DNA of 64,000 nt from UBA8752 sp002172485 (GCA_042089915.1 JBELJZ010000006.1:36125-100124); one strand, 5' to 3'. Counted from the first letter of the stretch, positions 44,097-53,478 are shown. A program made the numbers and translations. The notes: generated by a model not told the origin, from the letters alone.

Positions 44097-46594
44097 TGTT
44101 GACCCACGCATCCTTCATCCACAGCCGACTCGGAGCCTCATCGTGGGCTTGTCTGATCGCCATCCTGACGATGTCCTCCGCATCGTGGGCCCAAGGCAGT
44201 GCAGCAGTGACGGTGGACCGCAATCCTGTCGTGGCGGGGAGTCCATTCCGCATCACGTTTGAGTTCAAGGACGCCAGTGTGGACTTCCAGAGACCTCCCG
44301 CCATCGAAGGGGTGCGTTTCATCAATGGCCCCTCCACCTCCACGAGCACCCAGATTGTCAATGGCGCTATGAGCTCGACACGGAGCTACACCTATACGGC
44401 TGTGGCTTCCACTCCGGGTCTGATTCAGATTCCCAGCCTCTCCTTTCCTGCGAAGGGCGGCACCCTCGCCACGCGCCCCATTGCCCTGCGTGTGGCCAAG
44501 GCCAGTTCCCGTCCATCCAAGACCCGCGCCCAATTTTCAGCAGCCATTGAAGTGGACAAGCGGCAAGTCCATCTCGGCGAGCCCATTCGCGTCCAGTACC
44601 GGATCTACAATCGGGTCGACGGGGTCGATGTGCGCAGCTACACCTTTCCAGACCTCTCGGGCGTTTGGCGTGAAACGGTGGACGGCGAGGACCCCCGGTG
44701 GGAGAACACGGTGATCGATGGCCAGCGGTTCCAGGTGGCGACCGTCCGAACCGACATCCTTTACCCCACCCGGACCGGAGAACTCGTCCTGGAGGGCTTC
44801 GATGTGGATGCCCAAGCCCGGATTTCCTTCTTCAACACCCGCCCCATGGCGGCATCCGCTCCAGTGGTGACGGTCAATGTCGCCCCGTTGCCCGGGGAGG
44901 CTCCAGCACCGTCTCTCGGCACGTTCAGCAACCTCAAACTAAAGTGGAGGGCAGAGGGCACCAACCCACGGAAGGCCAATGAAGCTGTCAATGTGGTGGT
45001 GGAATTCTCGGGCGAAGGCAACCTCGGACTGCTCGGAGCACCGGACATCCAATGGCCAGCGGACCTCGAAGTCTTCGACCCGGACATCCAAGACCGGATT
45101 CGCACCACAGTCGATGGCCAACGCGGAAAGCGGACGTTCACCTATCTCGTCATCCCGCGGGCAGAAGGAGAATATGAAGTGGCTCTACCGGCCATGTCGT
45201 ACTTCGACCACGCGCTGGACCGCCACCGGAGGCTGTCCGCCGCGTCCATTTCGTTGCAAGTGGAGGGCAATGCTCAAGAAGACAGCCCTTCGTTCGGTTT
45301 CAACAGCAAATCCGACGTGACCATCTTGACGCGGGATGTCCGGTTCATTCGGACGGAAACCGAGCTGCGCCCACTCACTCAGCGGTTCTTTGGCGGACCG
45401 CTCCATTTGCTCTTGTGGGCATTCCCACCGCTTACACTCGCTGCTTTCGCCTGCGGCCGCCGCCGGCATCAGCAGGGCGAGCGAGACCCACGAAAAGCCC
45501 GACAAAAAGCGGCGAGCGCCGCCTTGAAGCGCGCCCTCGCCGGCGCCCACAAAGGAGAGGTGGATGTGGACGAACTGGGCAGAAGCGTACACGGGTTCCT
45601 CCAAGCTGAATTGGGACTGAGCCAAAGCAGTGCGGGCCGAGACGCCTATGCGGCAGCATTGGCGCAACAGGGCATGTCCAATGTCCGGAATGCATGGCTG
45701 GACATTGTGGATGCCGTGAACCGCGGCCGGTTCGCCCCTGGCGCGCCCAGCCCGGGTGATCTGGCGGATCGCATTGAATCCGCCATGGCCGCCACGAAAC
45801 CCAGCAAAAACAGCGGGAGGTCCGGAAAAATGGCCACCCTGCTGCTCCTGATGGGCTGGACGGCTTGGACGGCTCAGGCAGCACCGGACCCTGCAGCTGC
45901 CATGGCCCGGTTCCAAGCCGGCAACGTGGCCTACACCGAAGGCGACTTCGCCTCCGCGATTGCAGCCTATGAGGAGGTGGCCTCCGAATGGACCAGCTTC
46001 GAACTGGAATACAACCTCGGTGGCGCCCACTACAAAGCGGGCCTCATCGGCCCTTGCATCCTGCACTATGAACGGGCTCGGCAACTCCGCCCCAACGACG
46101 ACGACCTCAACGCCAATCTGCTGTTGGCTCAGGCGTCCGTCACCGACCGCATCGAAGCCTTGCCAGACATCGGCATGGCCACCCTCTGGAAGGAACTGAT
46201 CTCTCAAGAGCGTCTGGCCGGCTGGACGGCGGGGTCGCTCATCCTCTGGTTCCTGGGTTGTTTGCTGCTCGCAGCTCGACTGATGTCCCGGGAATTGTCC
46301 CAGCGCAGGGCCCTCGGCCTCCTCGCCTCGGCATTGCTATGTCTGGCGTTGGCCGCAGGTGCGCTGAGCAAACAGACCCACCAGCGCATCATTTCAGAGC
46401 ACGGTGCCGTGATCATGGTGCCGCGAGTGGAGGTCAAAGCCGCCCCTTCTTCAGCTGGCGACAGCCCGGACTTGTTCATCCTCCACGAGGGGACGGTGGT
46501 CGAAATCCTGCGCGACCAAGACGGTTGGACCATGGTCAGGCTGGCCAATGGCAATACAGGCTGGTTGGACACTGCGTCATTGCAAGCCATCTGA
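44096..46594 (+). CDS. BatD-BatE fusion (periplasmic BatD joined to TPR/SH3 BatE)
   Basis: An 832-residue single frame. Residues 1 to about 575 are BatD: signal peptide (near MSSASWAQ), repeated Ig-like beta domains (VTVDRNPVVAGSPFRITFEF, AAIEVDKRQVHLGEPIRVQY), a transmembrane helix (LHLLLWAFPPLTLAAFACG) and a cytoplasmic helical part. From M579 the sequence changes to BatE: a signal-like segment (MATLLLLMGWTAWTAQAA), TPR repeats (FQAGNVAYTEGDFASAIAAY and so on), two membrane helices (AGSLILWFLGCLLLAARLM, GLLASALLCLALAAGALS) and a C-terminal SH3-like domain (VEILRDQDGWTMVRLANGNT). ATG 44096 overlaps the preceding stop by 1 bp; a GTG one codon upstream is also possible. The cluster ends here. 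Confidence 0.88.
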   Translation: MLTHASFIHSRLGASSWACLIAILTMSSASWAQGSAAVTVDRNPVVAGSPFRITFEFKDASVDFQRPPAIEGVRFINGPSTSTSTQIVNGAMSSTRSYTYTAVASTPGLIQIPSLSFPAKGGTLATRPIALRVAKASSRPSKTRAQFSAAIEVDKRQVHLGEPIRVQYRIYNRVDGVDVRSYTFPDLSGVWRETVDGEDPRWENTVIDGQRFQVATVRTDILYPTRTGELVLEGFDVDAQARISFFNTRPMAASAPVVTVNVAPLPGEAPAPSLGTFSNLKLKWRAEGTNPRKANEAVNVVVEFSGEGNLGLLGAPDIQWPADLEVFDPDIQDRIRTTVDGQRGKRTFTYLVIPRAEGEYEVALPAMSYFDHALDRHRRLSAASISLQVEGNAQEDSPSFGFNSKSDVTILTRDVRFIRTETELRPLTQRFFGGPLHLLLWAFPPLTLAAFACGRRRHQQGERDPRKARQKAASAALKRALAGAHKGEVDVDELGRSVHGFLQAELGLSQSSAGRDAYAAALAQQGMSNVRNAWLDIVDAVNRGRFAPGAPSPGDLADRIESAMAATKPSKNSGRSGKMATLLLLMGWTAWTAQAAPDPAAAMARFQAGNVAYTEGDFASAIAAYEEVASEWTSFELEYNLGGAHYKAGLIGPCILHYERARQLRPNDDDLNANLLLAQASVTDRIEALPDIGMATLWKELISQERLAGWTAGSLILWFLGCLLLAARLMSRELSQRRALGLLASALLCLALAAGALSKQTHQRIISEHGAVIMVPRVEVKAAPSSAGDSPDLFILHEGTVVEILRDQDGWTMVRLANGNTGWLDTASLQAI

Positions 46595-46678
46595 CGAATT
46601 GAACACGTCTGCTTACAAAAGGTTAATCCAGCGCAGCAATGGAACCCTTTTGTCCGTTGTTCTTTTGTCGGCGCAACA

Positions 46679-48565
46679 ATGAATCTTCAGTTTTCCTTTC
46701 TCTCTGCCTGTCTGATGCTGACCCTGAGCTCTCTGGCACAGAATGAACACTTAGAATGGTTGGGACTGGATGTCATGCCCCTTCCGACGGACAGTGTAGA
46801 TGCCTTGCCATACAGTGGGCAAGCCAACGATTTCTCAGGGGGTTACGCCATCGGAGATACCGTCGCCAACTTCCACATTTGGTCGCTGGATGGAGAAGAA
46901 ATGGTCCTGTCCAATTCCGTCGAAGCTGAAAAACCCACGGTCATTTTCAACGGATCCATCACGTGCATTCGGTTCCAGAACGATTGGAATCCAGCATTGT
47001 CTCCGGCGGCTTTCCAGTGGGTGACCGAATACTTCGATGAATTCAATTGGATTCCCGTCTACACAGGGGAAGCCCACGCGCTGGACATCGAGAACTGTCC
47101 TTCCAACTGTCCGGACTTGCCCATCGCAGGTCCACATGGGCAATACATCTTGCAACACCGGACCTATGACGAGCGCCTGGACGCTGCCCAAGTGGTGCAG
47201 GACTTCATGACGCCAGAAGCCGACCTCGGGTGGAGTTGGCCCTTTGCCGACATCTGGATTGACCCCCCGAACAACATCATTTACGAGCACTTTTTCCTGC
47301 GTCCTGCGGGGATCGTGGTCATCGATTGCAATGGCATTGTCGTCGCTCGCGGCGATTGGTTTGGCAACTACCTCACCAATCCAGAGAATCAACTCGCCTT
47401 GGAGTCCTTGATTTCCGGACCGCAACCCATCGACGCGGAATGCTTGATGGTCGCCAACAGCGAAGAGCCGTGCGATGTCGACTTCACCGACAGCGATGGC
47501 GACGGCGTGTGTGATGCCCAAGAAATCCTGTTTGGAACCGACCCATTCAACCCGTGTGACCTCGGTGCAGAGGGCACCGATGACTCTGACGGTGACGGCC
47601 AATGTGACGCTTTGGAGACGTGGGTCGGGACCAACCCCAACGACCCTTGTGACCCATTTGGGGTGGACACGGATGGAGATGGGCTCTGCGACATCGAGGA
47701 GGAATTGATAGGGGCCAACCCATTGAACCCGTGCTCTCCCTCCCAATCCGACCTGGACCAAGACGGGTACTGTGATGGTGAGGAATGGAGCATGGGGTCT
47801 GACCCCCTTGATCCATGCAGCCCGGACGGCATGGACTCGGACATGGACGGCCTGTGCAACAGCGAGGAAATCGTATCCGGCACCAATCCGGACGACATCT
47901 GTGACCCTTACTTCACGGATTCCGATGGAGACGGCCTGTGCGATCAGCTGGAAGGGCTGATTGGCTCCTCCTCCTCCAATCCCTGCGACCCTTACGGCGA
48001 CGACAGCGATGGCGATGGCTATTGTGACACCGAAGAGCTCGTGGAAGGATGGAATGCGGAAGACGCCTGCTCACCCAACGACATGGACTTGGACGGAGAT
48101 GGCTGGTGCGGTGGCATGGAGACGGCCAATGGATGGAATGACATCGACCCATGTGCCCCGATTGCCACGGACAGCGATGGAGACGGCCTTTGTGACATGG
48201 AGGAGACCTTGATGGGGTCCAACCCTGAAGACCCGTGCTCGCCCAACGGCATCGACTCTGATGGCGACGGTTGGTGTGACCTCTACGAGATTCTCAATGG
48301 CACCTCCCCCAACCACGTTGAGTCGGTGGTCTCCGTGTATGAAGCGGACTTGAACCTGGGGATGACCGTGACTGCAGACGGATTTCAGGTGTCGTGTTCG
48401 GACTGCCTTGGGCAAGAATGGGTGCTGCTCGACCTCGGTGGCCGCGTCGTGACCCGAGGCCGACTGGAAGCACAGAACGTGTTCACCGTGCCCGCCGGCC
48501 TCTACCTCCTGAGCCTACCCGGTTGGGGTGCACAAGAGAAACTTCGCGTGGGCGCCGGGCACTGA
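46679..48565 (+). CDS. Secreted protein: deiodinase-like thioredoxin-fold domain, ten Asp-rich calcium-type repeats, T9SS-like tail
   Basis: A 628-residue exported protein (signal peptide FLSACLMLTLSSLAQ). Residues about 55-250 resemble the iodothyronine deiodinase/redoxin fold: PTVIFNGSITCIRFQNDWN, where C96 occupies the deiodinase active-site selenocysteine position, and IPVYTGEAHALD, matching the family's YxxEAH motif. From about 265 to 545 come ten repeats of the form DSDGDGLCD...GTNPxDPC, thrombospondin type-3-like calcium sites, each normally with two cysteines. The last 75 residues (VLLDLGGRVVTRGRLEAQN, VPAGLYLLSL) fit a type IX secretion sorting domain. A surface redox or adhesion role is possible; true function is unknown. 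It follows the bat cluster by 84 bp. Confidence 0.8.
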   Translation: MNLQFSFLSACLMLTLSSLAQNEHLEWLGLDVMPLPTDSVDALPYSGQANDFSGGYAIGDTVANFHIWSLDGEEMVLSNSVEAEKPTVIFNGSITCIRFQNDWNPALSPAAFQWVTEYFDEFNWIPVYTGEAHALDIENCPSNCPDLPIAGPHGQYILQHRTYDERLDAAQVVQDFMTPEADLGWSWPFADIWIDPPNNIIYEHFFLRPAGIVVIDCNGIVVARGDWFGNYLTNPENQLALESLISGPQPIDAECLMVANSEEPCDVDFTDSDGDGVCDAQEILFGTDPFNPCDLGAEGTDDSDGDGQCDALETWVGTNPNDPCDPFGVDTDGDGLCDIEEELIGANPLNPCSPSQSDLDQDGYCDGEEWSMGSDPLDPCSPDGMDSDMDGLCNSEEIVSGTNPDDICDPYFTDSDGDGLCDQLEGLIGSSSSNPCDPYGDDSDGDGYCDTEELVEGWNAEDACSPNDMDLDGDGWCGGMETANGWNDIDPCAPIATDSDGDGLCDMEETLMGSNPEDPCSPNGIDSDGDGWCDLYEILNGTSPNHVESVVSVYEADLNLGMTVTADGFQVSCSDCLGQEWVLLDLGGRVVTRGRLEAQNVFTVPAGLYLLSLPGWGAQEKLRVGAGH

Positions 48566-48596
48566 ACCCCGCCCTCCATCGTTTCTTTGGGGCGCA

Positions 48597-49871
48597 ATGG
48601 CCCTGACTTCTTCGACCAACGGAGCCGGACTCATCCGGGACATGGGGCGCTTGGCCCTCAGTGCGGGCCTCGTGCAAGGGGCAGCCTTGCTGGCCTTGCC
48701 GCTGTTGCAGCGCTGGTGCTATGGGCCCGATGCCTTCGCGGAATTTTCCTTGTACTCACAATGGGCCGGGCTGTTCGGGGCCATCGCTACGCTGCGCATG
48801 GACCTCGCCGTGGTCCAGCACCACGAGGACCGGATGGCCCGAGCCGCCTGGCAAAACGGCTTGATGGCCCTTTTGGCCGTCTCCTTGACTTCCGCTGCTT
48901 TTGCGGTGGGGCTGGACGCCTCCGGCTGGGTCATGGGGGACGTCCAAGGCATGTGGGTGTGGCTGCCCCTTGGCGTGGGGGCCTTGGGACTGGGCAGCTT
49001 GGCCACGGCCACCCTTTCCCGCGGCCGTCAATTTTCTTCCATCGCTGCGTTGCGGGCCACAGGGGGCACTCTGGGTGAAGCACTGCGCTTCGCCTCCGCT
49101 GGGCTGGGCCACTCCGGGTTGATCGCCGGCCGCGTGGCCGGCCAATGGTGGATCGCCGCGGGTGCCGTCCACAGGGTTCGACAATCGTGGGGCAAGGACA
49201 GTTCCCCGAGCCGTTCCGATCGCCAGGCCGCTTGGCGACACGACATCGATTACGTGCGGTTCACCACCCCGGCCAACCTCTTGGCCATGGCCGCCAATGC
49301 ACTCCTGTTGTTGTTCCTTTTTGAAAAGGCCCCCAAAGACTTCGTCGGCCAGGTCGGCGCTGCCCTCGCCTACCTCACGGTGGCCGCCGGTCTGGTGATT
49401 CGCAGCGTGAGCGACGTCTTCTTCCGCCATCTGAAAGACATTGCCCCCGGCCGATTGCGCGCATTCTACATGCGGTGGTCTGCAGGACTGCTGCTCGCCT
49501 CGGGATTCGGCATCTCCCTCCTCTTCGCCTTTCCGGATGAATGGGGCGTGGCCCTGCTGGGAGAGCGTTGGCGGCGAATGTGGCCGGCCATGCGCTGGCT
49601 GTCGCTGTGGATGCCCTTCTGGATTTCGGCCTCTGCCTTGAGCGGCATTTTCCCCCATCTCCGCCGGCAGAGCTGGGCCTTTGGACTCGACGTACTCCAC
49701 CTCGCACTCATCTCGTTCTGGATTTGGACGTGGTCGGACGCCCCGTCTGACACCCTCGCCTCCTCAGACTGGACGCTGCTTCAGGAATACGCCGTCTTGC
49801 AAGGCGGGTTCTACGCCCTCGCCGTCGGGGTGGGCATCCACCTGAGTGGCCGGAGGAAACCGCGCGACTGA
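48597..49871 (+). CDS. Polysaccharide flippase-like membrane protein (Wzx/PST family)
   Basis: A 424-residue multipass membrane protein with about 12 helices. It begins LIRDMGRLALSAGLVQGAAL and continues LLQRWCYGPDAFAEFSLYSQ and LRMDLAVVQHHEDRMARAAW, a pattern typical of lipopolysaccharide/O-antigen flippases. The arrangement of VFFRHLKDIAPGRLRAFYMR in the second half is also familiar. It is the second flippase in the window and not near other glycan genes. The ATG at 48597 gives the normal N-terminus; a TTTCTTTG stretch ends 7 nt upstream. Confidence 0.78.
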   Translation: MALTSSTNGAGLIRDMGRLALSAGLVQGAALLALPLLQRWCYGPDAFAEFSLYSQWAGLFGAIATLRMDLAVVQHHEDRMARAAWQNGLMALLAVSLTSAAFAVGLDASGWVMGDVQGMWVWLPLGVGALGLGSLATATLSRGRQFSSIAALRATGGTLGEALRFASAGLGHSGLIAGRVAGQWWIAAGAVHRVRQSWGKDSSPSRSDRQAAWRHDIDYVRFTTPANLLAMAANALLLLFLFEKAPKDFVGQVGAALAYLTVAAGLVIRSVSDVFFRHLKDIAPGRLRAFYMRWSAGLLLASGFGISLLFAFPDEWGVALLGERWRRMWPAMRWLSLWMPFWISASALSGIFPHLRRQSWAFGLDVLHLALISFWIWTWSDAPSDTLASSDWTLLQEYAVLQGGFYALAVGVGIHLSGRRKPRD

Positions 49872-49882
49872 CCCAGCGGGGC

Positions 49883-50374
49883 TCAGTGCGAGTGGAGGTA
49901 CTCACCGGCCATGTCGAGGGCCTGCTCCGCAGCGGGCAACACTTTGACCCTGAGGTATTCGTGGTGGTGCCCCTCCTCTCCATGGTGGTTGTGGTCCTCC
50001 CCATGATCATGGCCCTCTTCGTGGTCATGGTCCTCCTCAGCGTGGGTCTGGGTCTCGAAGTGAATCTCGCAAAGCGCCTCTTGGAAATGGAGGTTGCCGT
50101 CCAGATAGTACTCCAAGCGCAGAACGCCTTTCTGGCGCTCGTCGGAGCGCAGGATGTAGTAGGACCCCGCTGTCCAGTCCTTGCCTGAAAAGAAAGCGAA
50201 CCGACCATCCTCGTAGAACCGCAGTCGCTGACCGTTGCCATCCAATTCGGTCTCCAACAACCACTGGCCAGCCAGCTGTTCCGGGAAAGGGGCCCCATGG
50301 TCGGGGTGCACCACCATCGGGTTTACCGGTGAGGTCAACGAGCACAGGGCAGCGAAAATGAAGGTCGTGAACAT
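49883..50374 (-). CDS. Small secreted histidine-rich protein
   Basis: A 163-residue exported protein: signal peptide FTTFIFAALCSLTSP, a lipocalin-like or hairpin-rich middle (GQWLLETELDGNGQRLRFYE, FAFFSGKDWTAGSYYILR), and a His/Asp/Glu-rich tract at about 111-138 (HAEEDHDHEEGHDHGEDHNH and then HGEEGHHH). The tract suggests binding of Zn, Ni or Cu in the periplasm. I do not recognise a named family. A perfect TAGTTTTG element ends 4 nt before the ATG. It is divergent from the M1 peptidase gene, itself a zinc enzyme, and converges with the flippase gene. Confidence 0.7.
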   Translation of the reverse strand: MFTTFIFAALCSLTSPVNPMVVHPDHGAPFPEQLAGQWLLETELDGNGQRLRFYEDGRFAFFSGKDWTAGSYYILRSDERQKGVLRLEYYLDGNLHFQEALCEIHFETQTHAEEDHDHEEGHDHGEDHNHHGEEGHHHEYLRVKVLPAAEQALDMAGEYLHSH

Positions 50375-50378
50375 GATG

Positions 50379-50386
50379 CAAAACTA
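50379..50386 (-). promoter_or_regulatory. Promoter -7 element TAGTTTTG, 4 nt before the His-rich protein gene
   Basis: An exact TAnnTTTG match on the minus strand; the spacer CATC leads to ATG 50374. A leaderless transcript is predicted. It lies in the 77-bp divergent gap with the M1 peptidase gene. Confidence 0.5.
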
Positions 50387-50451
50387 GCTCCTCCGACGGT
50401 TGTACCTTTCCCAGTCTGTCCTTTAGGATTGAACCATCACCCGAGAATTCC

Positions 50452-52806
50452 ATGCGCGCATTCTGTTTCCGCCTGACCCTCACCCTCGCTGCCACGCTGG
50501 TGGCCGTGACCGCCTTTGCACAGCTCGAAGGCAACACCAACGACAACCCGTTCCGTCAGCTGTACGACGTCCTGCCCACCCCCAATTCCGTTCGAACGGC
50601 CAGCGGGGCGCCCGGCCATGAATACTGGCAACAGCAGGTCGACTACGTGATGGACATCCGGCTCGACGACAACACCCAGCGCATCGACGGCAAGGAGACC
50701 ATCACCTACATCAACAACAGCCCGGATGAACTCCGCTACCTCTGGCTCCAGTTGGACCAAAACATGCGCGATCTGGACAGCGACAGCCACATGATCCGGG
50801 AGGGCTTCATGGAGGACCGCATGTCGTTTGATGCCGTCACAGAGCTCGAACCCGACTTCGACGGCGGGTTCAAAATCCAAGCCGTCAAGGACGCCGGTGG
50901 CAAGGCCCTGCCCTACACCATCAACCAAACCATGATGCGCATCGACTTGCCCAAACCCCTTTCGCCGGGCGGCAAGTTCACCTTCCAAGTCGACTGGTGG
51001 TACAACATCAACGACCGCCTCGCCATTGGTGGACGGAGCGGCTACGAGTACTTCGAGGAGGACGAAAACTACCTCTACACGATTGCCCAGTTCTTCCCCC
51101 GCCTATGTGCCTACTACGACCGCATGGGATGGCAGAACAAGCAATTCCTCGGAAGCGGCGAATTCACCTTGGAATTCGGCGACTACGACGTCAGCATCAC
51201 GGTGCCGAGCGACCACATCGTCGCCTCCACGGGGGTACTCCAGAACCCCAAGGACGTCCTGACGGCTGAGCAGCGTGCCCGACTCGAACAGGCCAAAACA
51301 GCCGATCGCCCAGTCATCATCGTCACGCAGGACGAGGCCATCGAAAACGAGAAGGTCAAGGAAAAGGGGCTCGCCACCTGGCGGTTCAAGGCGGACAATG
51401 TGCGCGACTTCGCCTTTGCCTCAAGCCGCAAGTTCATCTGGGACGCCATGGCCGTCGAGCTCGAGAACAACACGCCGCTGGCCATGAGCTATTACCCCAA
51501 GGAGGGCAACCCCCTGTGGGAGCAGTACAGCACCGAGGCCGTCGCGCAAACGCTCGAGACCTACAGCGAATTCGCCTGCGAATACCCCTACCCCGTGGCC
51601 ATCAGCGTGCACACGAAGTGGATCGGCATGGAGTACCCGATGATCTGCTTCAACGGAGGACGTCCGGAGCCCGACGGGACCTACAGTGCCCGCACCAAGC
51701 ACGGCATGATTTCCGTGATCATCCACGAGGTGGGCCACAACTTCTACCCGATGATCATCAACTCCGATGAGCGCCAGTGGACGTGGATGGACGAGGGCCT
51801 GAACACCTTCGTCCAGTACCTGGCCGAGAAGGAGTTCGACCGGAATTATCCCACCCGCCGCGGCCCAGCCCGGAAGATCACCAGCTACATGGGCGGCGAT
51901 CCGAAGCGGATTTCTCCGATCATGACCAACTCGGAGAGCATCTTCCAGTTCGGTCCGAACGCCTACGGCAAGCCCGCTACGGCCCTCAACATCCTGCGGG
52001 AAACCGTCATGGGCCGGGAGCTCTTCGACTTTGCCTTCAAGGAGTACGGTCGCCGCTGGGCCTTTAAGCGCCCGACCCCGGCCGACCTCTTCCGGACGAT
52101 GGAAGATGCGTCCAGTGTGGACCTCGATTGGTTCTGGCGCGGCTGGTTCTACACCAACGACCACGTGGACCTCGCCCTCTCCGACATCCAGTGGTACCAG
52201 ATTTCGACTGGCGACCCCGACGTCGAGAAGCCGCTGGCCAAGGCGGAGAAGGACGCCGAACCCGTGGACATCGCCCTCGTCCGTGATGAGGAATACATCC
52301 CCGAAAGCCGCCTCGAGGCCCGGCCCGAACTCAACGACCACTACACCACCGTGGACCCCCATGAGGTCATGGAAATCGAACGCAAGGAGTATCAGGAGTA
52401 CGTCGCTGCCCTCGATGAGGACGAGCGCGCCCTGCTCGCCTCCGGCAAGCACTTCTACCAGCTCACATTCGAAAACCTGGGTGGATTGGTGATGCCGCTC
52501 GTGGTGGAATTCACCTACACCGACGGCAAGACGGATGTGCGCCGCATTCCCGTGGAAATCTGGCGCAAAGGCGGCAAAGAAGTCACCAAGGTGTTTGTGA
52601 CCCCAAAGGAGGCCACCCGCATCGTGCTCGATCCGTTCCTCGAGCTCGCCGACACCGACTTGAGCAACAACGCCTGGCCGCGCAATGTGCGTCCGACCCG
52701 CATCGACCTCTACAATGGGGCCACGCGGAGCTATGGCCGGAACTCCATCAACCCGATGCAGCGGGCTCGCGAGAACCTCGATTACATCGAATCGCTCGAG
52801 GACTGA
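50452..52806 (+). CDS. Secreted M1 family zinc aminopeptidase
   Basis: A 784-residue exported metallopeptidase. A signal peptide (LTLTLAATLVAVTAFAQ) precedes an N-terminal beta domain (VDYVMDIRLDDNTQRIDGKE). The zinc site is intact: HEVGH at 425-429 and the third ligand E448 (WMDEGLN), which is HExxH-x18-E. The substrate-recognition motif is GMEYP, replacing the usual GAMEN, as in many bacterial M1 proteins. After the catalytic domain there is a helical part (ATALNILRETVMGRELFDFA) and a beta C-terminus. It probably digests peptides in the periplasm or outside the cell. It is divergent from the His-rich protein gene. Confidence 0.92.
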   Translation: MRAFCFRLTLTLAATLVAVTAFAQLEGNTNDNPFRQLYDVLPTPNSVRTASGAPGHEYWQQQVDYVMDIRLDDNTQRIDGKETITYINNSPDELRYLWLQLDQNMRDLDSDSHMIREGFMEDRMSFDAVTELEPDFDGGFKIQAVKDAGGKALPYTINQTMMRIDLPKPLSPGGKFTFQVDWWYNINDRLAIGGRSGYEYFEEDENYLYTIAQFFPRLCAYYDRMGWQNKQFLGSGEFTLEFGDYDVSITVPSDHIVASTGVLQNPKDVLTAEQRARLEQAKTADRPVIIVTQDEAIENEKVKEKGLATWRFKADNVRDFAFASSRKFIWDAMAVELENNTPLAMSYYPKEGNPLWEQYSTEAVAQTLETYSEFACEYPYPVAISVHTKWIGMEYPMICFNGGRPEPDGTYSARTKHGMISVIIHEVGHNFYPMIINSDERQWTWMDEGLNTFVQYLAEKEFDRNYPTRRGPARKITSYMGGDPKRISPIMTNSESIFQFGPNAYGKPATALNILRETVMGRELFDFAFKEYGRRWAFKRPTPADLFRTMEDASSVDLDWFWRGWFYTNDHVDLALSDIQWYQISTGDPDVEKPLAKAEKDAEPVDIALVRDEEYIPESRLEARPELNDHYTTVDPHEVMEIERKEYQEYVAALDEDERALLASGKHFYQLTFENLGGLVMPLVVEFTYTDGKTDVRRIPVEIWRKGGKEVTKVFVTPKEATRIVLDPFLELADTDLSNNAWPRNVRPTRIDLYNGATRSYGRNSINPMQRARENLDYIESLED

Positions 52807-52832
52807 TCAGTCCACCAGTGACCGAATCCCGG

Positions 52833-53474
52833 TCAGTCGACCCAGGCCACGTCGCCGGTGGCCACGTCGTAAACACCGCCCACGATGACGATTTTCCCTT
52901 CGGCCTCGAGGCCGGACAGGATGCTGCTCTCGCTACGGAGCGCGGCGATGGTATTCTCGACGTTGACCGTGCTGCAGCGATCGAGGTTGGACCCGCTGTC
53001 CTCCTCGCCCACTTCCGCCTTGGTTGCGGCCACAGCGGGCTGGATGCGACCCAGCAGGCTGGTGAGGTGCCCGTCTTCGAGCCCGGCCCACGCGCCCTTC
53101 ACGGCACCGCACTTGGTGTGGCCAAGAACGAGGATGGCCTTGCTGCCGGCGTACTTGGTGGCATACTCCAAGCTGGCGATCAAGTCTGGAGACGCGACGT
53201 TGCCCGCCACGCGTGCCACGAACAAATCGCCAGAAGCCGCGTCGAAGATGTGCTCCACCGGCGCCCGGCTGTCGATGCAGGACAAGACCGCCGCGTAGGG
53301 GTACTGGCCGGCGGCAGCCCCTTCAAGGAGGGCATCGCGATTGCGGGCGGAAGCGTCACCGGAAGTCGAACGTCGCACGCCATCCTTCAGGAGGGCCACG
53401 GCGTCCGCCGGAGAGAGGGATTGCTGCAGGTCGGCGCCGAGGGCACCGTCGAGAGAGAGGTAGCGATCAATCAT
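52833..53474 (-). CDS. Beta-class carbonic anhydrase
   Basis: A 213-residue beta carbonic anhydrase, interconverting CO2 and bicarbonate. Zinc ligands are C66 (SCIDSR), H119 and C122 (GHTKCGAV); the catalytic D68 and R70 dyad is intact. LFVARVAGNVASPDLIASLE is also typical. No signal peptide is evident, so it is presumably cytoplasmic. A perfect TAAGTTTG element ends 4 nt before ATG 53474. It converges on the M1 peptidase gene with 26 bp between stops and diverges from the nitric oxide synthase gene. Confidence 0.95.
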   Translation of the reverse strand: MIDRYLSLDGALGADLQQSLSPADAVALLKDGVRRSTSGDASARNRDALLEGAAAGQYPYAAVLSCIDSRAPVEHIFDAASGDLFVARVAGNVASPDLIASLEYATKYAGSKAILVLGHTKCGAVKGAWAGLEDGHLTSLLGRIQPAVAATKAEVGEEDSGSNLDRCSTVNVENTIAALRSESSILSGLEAEGKIVIVGGVYDVATGDVAWVD

Positions 53475-53478
53475 GGAA

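Noticed and set aside
46955..46980. Selenocysteine in the deiodinase-like domain
   Set aside because: The active-site position is an ordinary Cys codon; no in-frame TGA and no selenocysteine insertion hairpin is seen.
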